Source: a gamma proteobacterium symbiont of Lucinoma myriamae (GTDB taxonomy: Bacteria; Pseudomonadota; Gammaproteobacteria; GRL18). Taken from it: DNA of 11,026 bases. The notes beneath the pieces are model-generated. The model had not been told where the DNA came from, did no database searches, and worked only from the letters and a program-made list of their open reading frames with translations. The DNA is taken from assembly GCA_025655635.1 (NCBI GenBank), contig JAHXIM010000001.1, forward strand, positions 1 to 11,026, given 5' to 3'. A program made the translations under genes and the position numbers. Positions 5,976 to 11,026 of the stretch are shown in pieces. Numbering within the stretch: position 1 is the stretch's first letter; each line of letters begins with the position of its first letter.

Positions 5976-6929
5976 ATGGCAATAAAAACCAACAAAAAAA
6001 CTTCAGTAAAAAAAGTGCTATCTTATAAAAATAGTGTATCTCATTCTGCACTACACAGTAATGAGCACCTGATCACCGCTTTTTTTATCACTGTGTTGCT
6101 GCATAGTACGATTATTTTTGGCATTTCATTTAGTATTCCTTCATCTAAAAAGTCTCAAACCAACCAGACACTCGATATAGTATTAGTCAAAACAGAAGCA
6201 GAAGAAGCAGAAAAAGCACCTGAAGAGCCTGACTTCCTTGCTCAGGCCGATCAAAAAGGCGGTGGTGAACTCAAAGAAAAAGCAAAGCCTACCAGTAAAA
6301 ATCCCGGAGCTACTCCAAGTGAAGGCAATGCCCTGCAAAATAAACCAAAAACTTCATTGAAGCCAGTACCTGAGGTGGTAACAAATAAGTCCATTTTATC
6401 CACCCCAAAACCCAGTCAGTTAAAAGCCAAAAAACTGGTCAGGAAAAAACAACCTAAGCCGAAAAGATCAGCCGATTTACTCGCCAATTCCATAGCCGAA
6501 CTGCAGCAGCAAATTATTGATAAAGAAGCAATGCTGGATGAGCAGACAAAACTCTATGCAAAAAGCCCGAAGGCAACTTATATTACAGCATCCACCCGAC
6601 GAACTCAGGATGCAATGTATCTGCTTTCATGGACAAAAAAAATTGAAAGAATTGGTAATCTTAACTATCCTGATAAGGCAAGAAGAGACAAGCTGGAAGG
6701 TCAATTAGTGCTCTCTGTTGCAATTGCTCCTGATGGTCATATTCTCAAGATTCGCATTAGTAAGTCATCCGGCCATAAAATTCTGGATGATGCTGCCAAA
6801 CGTATTGTTGAATTAGCAGCTCCCTTTGCTGCAGTTCCAAAAGATGTGTTACAAGGTAATAACCGATTAGTTATTACCCGAACCTGGCAGTTCACACATA
6901 ATTCAGGGAAAAGTTTCTCTTATAAATAA
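5976..6929 (+). CDS. tonB: TonB-family energy transducer (TonB3-like)
   Basis: TonB proteins pass proton-motive-force energy from ExbB/ExbD in the inner membrane to outer-membrane receptors. The 317-residue product has a short cytoplasmic tail, one membrane helix (about 31-54), and a long Lys/Pro/Glu/Ala-rich periplasmic spacer (about 60-165). A charged helical stretch follows (IAELQQQIIDKEAMLDEQTK), then a C-terminal TonB domain (about 215-310) with NYPDKARRDKLEGQLVLSV, APDGHILKIRISKSSGHKIL and TRTWQF. No exbB or exbD is nearby. It occupies the place of P. aeruginosa tonB3 (PA0406), which is reported to be needed for normal twitching and type IV pilus assembly. A pilus link here is inferred from position only. 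The ATG at 5976 has no clear ribosome site and lies 29 bases after the preceding stop. Confidence 0.9.
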   Translation: MAIKTNKKTSVKKVLSYKNSVSHSALHSNEHLITAFFITVLLHSTIIFGISFSIPSSKKSQTNQTLDIVLVKTEAEEAEKAPEEPDFLAQADQKGGGELKEKAKPTSKNPGATPSEGNALQNKPKTSLKPVPEVVTNKSILSTPKPSQLKAKKLVRKKQPKPKRSADLLANSIAELQQQIIDKEAMLDEQTKLYAKSPKATYITASTRRTQDAMYLLSWTKKIERIGNLNYPDKARRDKLEGQLVLSVAIAPDGHILKIRISKSSGHKILDDAAKRIVELAAPFAAVPKDVLQGNNRLVITRTWQFTHNSGKSFSYK

Positions 6930-6965
6930 AATGTGTCCCTCTGACCTATAAAAGATATTAAATCA

Positions 6966-7526
6966 ATGAACCTAACCAATAATTTTATTATTGCCATGCC
7001 CGGCCTGGCTGATCCCCTGTTTGAAAAAAGCGTCAGTTATATTTGCCAGCATACAGAGCGAGGAGCCATGGGGCTAACGATTAATCGCCCGACAGATATC
7101 ACCTTTAGCCATTTTTTATCTCAACTTGATATCCCATTAACGGATGAAACACTGGCAGAAACACCTATTTATCTCGGTGGTCCTGTTGAAACCGGGCATG
7201 GTTTTATTTTACATAGTAATGATACCGAGCTGGGCAGCTGGTCCCAAACACTAAAAATTAATGACGCAATTTCTCTGAGTTCATCCAAAGATATTTTGCT
7301 CGCCATTGCCAAAGGAGAAGGCCCTTCCCACTTCCTGATCACCTTAGGTTATTCTGGTTGGAGTAAAGACCAGCTCGAAAATGAAATGCAGAAAAACTCC
7401 TGGCTCAATGTGGTCGCCGATAATGAAATTATTTTTAACACTCCTTCAAATAAACGCTGGGAAAGAGCCGCAATGAAACTAGGCATTGATATTAACCTGA
7501 TTTCAGGTGACATTGGACATGCCTGA
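6966..7526 (+). CDS. yqgE: YqgE/AlgH family protein (UPF0301)
   Basis: This 186-residue cytosolic protein belongs to UPF0301. Landmarks are FIIAMPGLADPLFEKSVSYI (8-27), HTERGAMGLTINRPTDI, IYLGGPVETGHGFILHS (the conserved GGPV and FILH), and LITLGYSGWSKDQLENE followed by NSWL. The family has no firmly established activity; AlgH was named from alginate regulation in Pseudomonas. It is nearly always next to ruvX, as here. Its 3' end carries the ribosome site and start of ruvX, so the two are translationally coupled. The ATG at 6966 fits the family N-terminus, though the upstream AAGATATTAAATCA is a poor ribosome site. Confidence 0.96.
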   Translation: MNLTNNFIIAMPGLADPLFEKSVSYICQHTERGAMGLTINRPTDITFSHFLSQLDIPLTDETLAETPIYLGGPVETGHGFILHSNDTELGSWSQTLKINDAISLSSSKDILLAIAKGEGPSHFLITLGYSGWSKDQLENEMQKNSWLNVVADNEIIFNTPSNKRWERAAMKLGIDINLISGDIGHA

Positions 7527-7992
7527 TTATCCTATAACGGCTACCTTTCTTGGCTTTGATTATAGCCAGAATAAAATTGGCATTGCTGTGGGGCAGCGTC
7601 TTACTGGCACTGCCAGTTCATTGACCACTCTTATCTCTCACAACAAAAAAATAGACTGGCCTGGGATTGAACAATTAATAGAGCAATGGCGCCCTATTGC
7701 CTTTATTATTGGCCTGCCTCTGACCATGGATGGTGAAGAACAGGAAACCACTGATGCTGTGAAAATCTTTGGCAATCAACTCAATGAACGGTACAATCTT
7801 CCCATACACTTTATGGATGAGCGCCTGACATCACGAGAAGCCAGTCATCTATTAGGGTATGAGGGACTGACATCGCCCAGGCGTCATAGCAAACCCGGGA
7901 AAAAAGTGAAAAAAAAGAAACAATGCGGGCATGATATTGACCAACTTGCCGCCCAGCTGATATTACAAAGCTGGCTGAATGAAACTGGATAG
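7519..7992 (+). CDS. ruvX: RuvX/YqgF, RNase H-like Holliday junction resolvase family protein
   Basis: RuvX (YqgF) has an RNase H fold and is linked to Holliday-junction resolution and 16S rRNA 5' processing. I chose ATG 7519 (157 residues) because AGGTGA (7505-7510) sits eight bases upstream. A GTG at 7507 lies inside that ribosome site and is less likely. The gene overlaps the yqgE stop by eight bases. Landmarks are LGFDYSQNKIGIAVGQ with catalytic D14, FIIGLPLTMDGEEQ, HFMDERLTSREA, and the C-terminal DIDQLAAQLILQSWL supplying the last catalytic Asp. Two oddities stand out. The usual D-F/Y-G is D-Y-S. Between SREA and the last Asp there is a Lys/Arg-rich insert (GLTSPRRHSKPGKKVKKKKQ) making that segment about 14 residues longer than in E. 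coli. The core residues suggest it is still active. Confidence 0.93.
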   Translation: MPDYPITATFLGFDYSQNKIGIAVGQRLTGTASSLTTLISHNKKIDWPGIEQLIEQWRPIAFIIGLPLTMDGEEQETTDAVKIFGNQLNERYNLPIHFMDERLTSREASHLLGYEGLTSPRRHSKPGKKVKKKKQCGHDIDQLAAQLILQSWLNETG

Positions 7993-7998
7993 GTATAA

Positions 7999-8535
7999 AT
8001 GACAATCACTTCTGAAACAGCTCCGCTGGAATTAAATAACCCTCTCGCACTTGATGCCTTACTCGACACAATGCATCAGGCAATAAAATCTAAAATAGCG
8101 CACTTTGAAAAAGAAGATGTGGTCATGATCGGTATCCATACCGGTGGCTTCTGGATTGCCGAAAAACTCTATGAAAAACTGGGAATTACTGCACCTCTTG
8201 GCAGTTTAAATATTTCTTTTTATCGTGATGACTTTACTAAAATTGGCTTGCATCCCGAAGTCAAACCTTCCCAGCTGCCAACAAGCCTGGATGATAAACA
8301 TATTATTTTAGTCGATGATGTGCTGTTTACCGGCCGAACTGTACGTGCAGCCTTAAATGAAATTTTCGATTATGGCAGACCGGCTTCAGTCACACTGGCA
8401 GTATTACTTGATCGTGGTGGACGTGAACTGCCCATTTATGCCGATATTATTGGCCAAAAGGTCACTCTGGAGCCAGGCCAGCAAATTAAGCTTTGCGGTC
8501 CTAGCCCATTACAACTGGTGCAAAATAAGTGCTAA
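7999..8535 (+). CDS. pyrR: PyrR, bifunctional pyr regulator / uracil phosphoribosyltransferase family
   Basis: PyrR has a type I phosphoribosyltransferase fold. In Gram-positives it binds pyr mRNA to cause attenuation and has weak uracil phosphoribosyltransferase activity. In gammaproteobacteria such as Pseudomonas it sits before pyrB and its RNA-binding role is less settled. The 178-residue product shows MIGIHTGGFWIAEKL (43-57), SFYRDD (73-78), the PRPP loop IILVDDVLFTGRTVRAAL (102-119) and VLLDRGGRELPI. It lies six bases after ruvX, with TAGGTATAA before its ATG, and 30 bases before pyrB. No anti-terminator or terminator hairpin pair is apparent in either flanking gap, so attenuation by PyrR cannot be supported locally. 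Confidence 0.94.
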   Translation: MTITSETAPLELNNPLALDALLDTMHQAIKSKIAHFEKEDVVMIGIHTGGFWIAEKLYEKLGITAPLGSLNISFYRDDFTKIGLHPEVKPSQLPTSLDDKHIILVDDVLFTGRTVRAALNEIFDYGRPASVTLAVLLDRGGRELPIYADIIGQKVTLEPGQQIKLCGPSPLQLVQNKC

Positions 8536-8565
8536 CTAAGAATATAAATTATACAAGGCAAGGCT

Positions 8566-9537
8566 ATGATTGCAAAAAATATTCAGCTTGATGAACAAGG
8601 ACGCTTAAAACACTTCCTCTCAATCGAAGGATTTAAACGTCAGCATTTAGTCAATATTTTAGATGCTGCCGAACCTTTTGCTAATGTTCATGAACAGGCG
8701 GTAAAAAAAGTTCCTCTATTACGCGGCAAAACCATTGTTAATTTATTTTTTGAAGCCAGCACCCGAACCAGAACCACCTTTGAACTGGCAGCCAAACGTC
8801 TCTCTGCTGATGTGCTTAATATCAATATTATTACTTCAGCAACCAGTAAAGGTGAAAGCCTGCTGGATATGCTGCACAATTTAGAAGCCATGCATTGTGA
8901 TATGTTCATCGTACGCCATAATCAAAGTGGTGCAGCTCACCTGATTGCCCAACATGTTTCACCTCATATCAGCGTCATCAATGCTGGTGACGGATGCCAT
9001 TCACATCCATCACAAGCTATGCTGGATATGTTTACTATCCGCCGTCATAAAAAAGAATTTGCCAATTTAACTGTTGTCATTGTCGGTGATATTTTACATT
9101 CCCGGGTTGCACGCTCACAAATCCATGCCCTGAATACACTGGGTGTGACAGAGGTAAGAGTCGTTGGCCCTAAAACTTTAATCCCAACACAAATCGAAAC
9201 ACTTGGCGTACACGTCTATCATGATATGCAGACGGCATTAGTCGGTGCTGATGTAATTATTATGCTGCGTCTGCAAAAAGAGCGTATGCAGGGTGCACTA
9301 CTACCCAGTGAAAATGAATATTATCATCAATACGGTTTGACCGAAAAAAAATTAAGTTATGCAAAGTCCGATGCCATTGTCATGCATCCCGGGCCAATTA
9401 ACCGGGGTGTAGAAATTGCTTCAAGTATTGCTGATGGCCCACAATCCGTTATTCTGGAACAAGTCACTAACGGCATTGCCATACGCATGGCAGTGATGTC
9501 TCAAACACTGGGACGAAGCAGTGGAGGAAATGCCTAA
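8566..9537 (+). CDS. pyrB: Aspartate carbamoyltransferase catalytic subunit (PyrB)
   Basis: PyrB condenses carbamoyl phosphate with aspartate, the committed step of pyrimidine synthesis, in the cytosol. The 323-residue product has all expected motifs: FFEASTRTRTTFELAAKRL with the carbamoyl-phosphate loop S65-T66-R67-T68, TSKGES with K95, GDGCHSHPSQAMLDMFTI with H147-P148-S149-Q150, IVGDILHSRVARSQ, and VMHPGPINRGVEI. It belongs to the longer Pseudomonas-type class that associates with an inactive dihydroorotase; no pyrI regulatory subunit is present in the window. AAGG precedes the ATG, and the TAATG junction couples it to pyrC'. Confidence 0.97.
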   Translation: MIAKNIQLDEQGRLKHFLSIEGFKRQHLVNILDAAEPFANVHEQAVKKVPLLRGKTIVNLFFEASTRTRTTFELAAKRLSADVLNINIITSATSKGESLLDMLHNLEAMHCDMFIVRHNQSGAAHLIAQHVSPHISVINAGDGCHSHPSQAMLDMFTIRRHKKEFANLTVVIVGDILHSRVARSQIHALNTLGVTEVRVVGPKTLIPTQIETLGVHVYHDMQTALVGADVIIMLRLQKERMQGALLPSENEYYHQYGLTEKKLSYAKSDAIVMHPGPINRGVEIASSIADGPQSVILEQVTNGIAIRMAVMSQTLGRSSGGNA

Positions 9538-10859
9538 TGTCTGATATTACTCAATTGACTTCAGCTCTGTCATCAAACCGACCAGCTATTAGTATTATCA
9601 ATGGCCGTGTGATTGACCCTGCTAATCACATTGACAAGCAAATGGATATTCATCTGCAATATGGAAAAATCATTGCTCTGGGTGATGCCCCCGATAACTT
9701 TAATGCCCAACAGGTCATTGATGCCAGCCAGCAAATTGTTTGTCCCGGGCTTATTGACTTACGCTTTCGCCTGCGTGAACCCAGTTATGAAACAAAAGGT
9801 ACGATTGCATCAGAAACGAAGGCCGCTGTTGCCGGTGGGGTGACCGCATTGTGCTGCCCGCCTGATACCGTTCCCATTATTGATAATGCCGCTATGGTCA
9901 AGTTAATACGCCTTAAGGCTGAAACCGAAGGGGTCGCTAAGGTGTTTGCACTCAGCGCTCTGACACAGCAATTAAAAGGCGAAAAACTCAGTGAAATGCG
10001 TGAATTAAAAGATGCCGGCTGTGTCGGCACAACCAATGCTTTACAGCCGGTAAAAAGCACCTTAGTCATGAGAAGAGCACTTGAGTATGCTGCCAGTCAT
10101 GATATTACCGTATTTATTCAGGCTTTTGATCCCTGGCTCAGCGATGGCTGCGCCCATGAAGGTGCAGTCAGTACTCGACTGGGCTTAGCGGGTATCCCTG
10201 TTTGTGCCGAAACCATTGCCATTGCAAGGGATCTGCAGCTGATTGAATTAACCGGTGCAACAGCCCATTTTTGCCAGCTCTCCAGCGCCAAAGCAGTACA
10301 GTTAATAAAACAGGCTCAGGAAGATGGCTTGCCCGTCACCGCTGATGTGACCACACATCATTTACATTTGACAGAAATGGATATTGGTTATTTTGACAGC
10401 AATTGCCATGTTATCCCCCCTTTAAGAACTCAACGGGATCAGGATGCGTTACGTCATGCTTTAAAATCAGGGGTTATCAGCAATATTGTTTCTGATCACC
10501 AGCCTCATGGCAGTGATGCTAAACTAGCCCCTTTTGCCGAAACAGAGGCTGGTATCAGCGGAGTGGAAACCCTCTTGCCTTTAGCCTTAAAAATGATTGA
10601 TGATCAAGCGATGCAGCTCAGCGATGTGCTTGCCCTTCTTACATCACAACCAGCAAAAACACTTGGTCTTCAGGAAGGTACACTGAGTATCGGTAGTGAT
10701 GCGGATATTTGTATTTTTGATCCCCAGGAATATTGGGTCGTTGATCGGGAAAAACTGCTAAGCCAGGGAAAGAACACGCCCTTTCATAGCTGGGAACTAA
10801 AAGGTAAAGTGAATTATACCTTCAAGGCTGGTGAAATGGTTTTTCAAAGCAATAAATAA
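9537..10859 (+). CDS. pyrC': Dihydroorotase-like protein PyrC', probably catalytically inactive
   Basis: The 440-residue protein has the dihydroorotase/amidohydrolase fold, but the metal site is mostly gone. The usual DxHxHLREP reads DLRFRLREP (D74, R76, R78, P82). The next expected His positions read Gln: Q195 in FIQAFDPW and Q247 in HFCQLSS. Asp320 in SDHQPH remains. This is the pattern of Pseudomonas PyrC', a pseudo-dihydroorotase needed to assemble PyrB into an active dodecamer. The role here is therefore probably structural, and an active dihydroorotase must be encoded elsewhere. It overlaps pyrB by one base (TAATG), consistent with co-assembly. The C-terminal part (SDADICIFDPQEYWVV, NTPFHSWELKGKVNYTF) is typical of the family and complete. 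Confidence 0.93.
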   Translation: MSDITQLTSALSSNRPAISIINGRVIDPANHIDKQMDIHLQYGKIIALGDAPDNFNAQQVIDASQQIVCPGLIDLRFRLREPSYETKGTIASETKAAVAGGVTALCCPPDTVPIIDNAAMVKLIRLKAETEGVAKVFALSALTQQLKGEKLSEMRELKDAGCVGTTNALQPVKSTLVMRRALEYAASHDITVFIQAFDPWLSDGCAHEGAVSTRLGLAGIPVCAETIAIARDLQLIELTGATAHFCQLSSAKAVQLIKQAQEDGLPVTADVTTHHLHLTEMDIGYFDSNCHVIPPLRTQRDQDALRHALKSGVISNIVSDHQPHGSDAKLAPFAETEAGISGVETLLPLALKMIDDQAMQLSDVLALLTSQPAKTLGLQEGTLSIGSDADICIFDPQEYWVVDREKLLSQGKNTPFHSWELKGKVNYTFKAGEMVFQSNK

Positions 10860-10936
10860 TGTCACTATTCTGTGTATCGTATAAAAAAGCCTATGGTTGC
10901 TTAACACGTGGTATTAAGAAATACACACTGAATAGT
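10860..10936 (+). repeat. Dispersed intergenic repeat, copy B, with long inverted arms
   Basis: This is the homologue of 2663-2740 and starts right at the pyrC' stop codon. The outer arms are strongly complementary: CACTATTC then TGTGTAT (10863-10877) against ATACACA, CT bulge, GAATAGTG (10921-10937). That is 15 paired bases with one two-base bulge around a loop of about 43 bases. Inside lies CTTAA ... TTAAG, as in copy A. No T run follows, so it is not a standard terminator, though it may act as a 3' hairpin of the pyr transcript. It encodes nothing recognisable. Confidence 0.6.
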
Positions 10937-11010
10937 GGTAAACGTCAATTAAAACCCACCTTCACAATGAGTTCCCATCAGGTTAGACTATGATCTTCAA
11001 TTCGCAATTT

Positions 11011-11026
11011 TGGAAATAACAATGAG
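11011..11026 (+). other. Possible ribosome site and start codon of a following gene
   Basis: GGAA (11012-11015) lies six bases before ATG 11022-11024, and the window ends two bases later. This could be the start of the next plus-strand gene, but no protein sequence is available to test it. The bases from 10938 to 11010 contain no clear promoter or gene. Confidence 0.2.

Noticed and set aside
7999..8565. PyrR-dependent attenuator before pyrB
   Set aside because: The 30-base pyrR-pyrB gap has no terminator/anti-terminator pair and no T run.

Overview
This window comes from an AT-rich gammaproteobacterium. The gene order pilG-pilH-pilI-pilJ (minus strand), divergent from gshB ... tonB-yqgE-ruvX-pyrR-pyrB-pyrC' (plus strand), is the arrangement I know from the Pseudomonas aeruginosa PA0402-PA0411 region. 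The proteins read as ordinary gammaproteobacterial orthologues. I cannot name the genus from sequence alone. Both TGA and TAA are used as stops and Trp is TGG, so the standard bacterial code applies.

Left third (1-2428, minus strand): the start of the Pil-Chp chemosensory cluster, which steers twitching motility by type IV pili. It is visibly damaged. pilG, a response regulator, has a frameshift just before its phosphoacceptor aspartate. pilJ, the pilus chemoreceptor, has an in-frame TGA at codon 30 inside its membrane helix. It also loses PilJ similarity near position 80, where the sequence may become mobile-element DNA. pilH and pilI are intact. Unless these are sequencing errors, the pathway has lost its receptor and one regulator.

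Positions 2429-2869 are a 441-base AT-rich divergent intergenic region. It holds a near-consensus -10 box for gshB and one copy of a roughly 78-base dispersed repeat. A second copy lies after pyrC' and a shorter related piece lies after apbE.

Right part (2870-10859, plus strand): ten closely spaced or overlapping genes that could be one long transcript. gshB makes glutathione. apbE (lipoprotein FAD:protein FMN transferase), a NusG-domain-II membrane-anchored protein and a Gx-transporter-family membrane protein form a tight module between gshB and tonB. The last two families are, as I recall, those of EetA and EetB in the flavin-based extracellular electron transfer locus of Gram-positive bacteria, where an ApbE-type transferase is also present. 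This is the most interesting functional lead in the window. A TonB-type energy transducer follows, then yqgE (UPF0301), ruvX, pyrR, pyrB (aspartate transcarbamoylase) and pyrC'. PyrC' has lost most of its metal ligands, so it is probably the structural partner of PyrB rather than an enzyme.

The last 167 bases hold a repeat copy and perhaps the first codons of another gene at the edge. I saw no rRNA, tRNA or CRISPR array.
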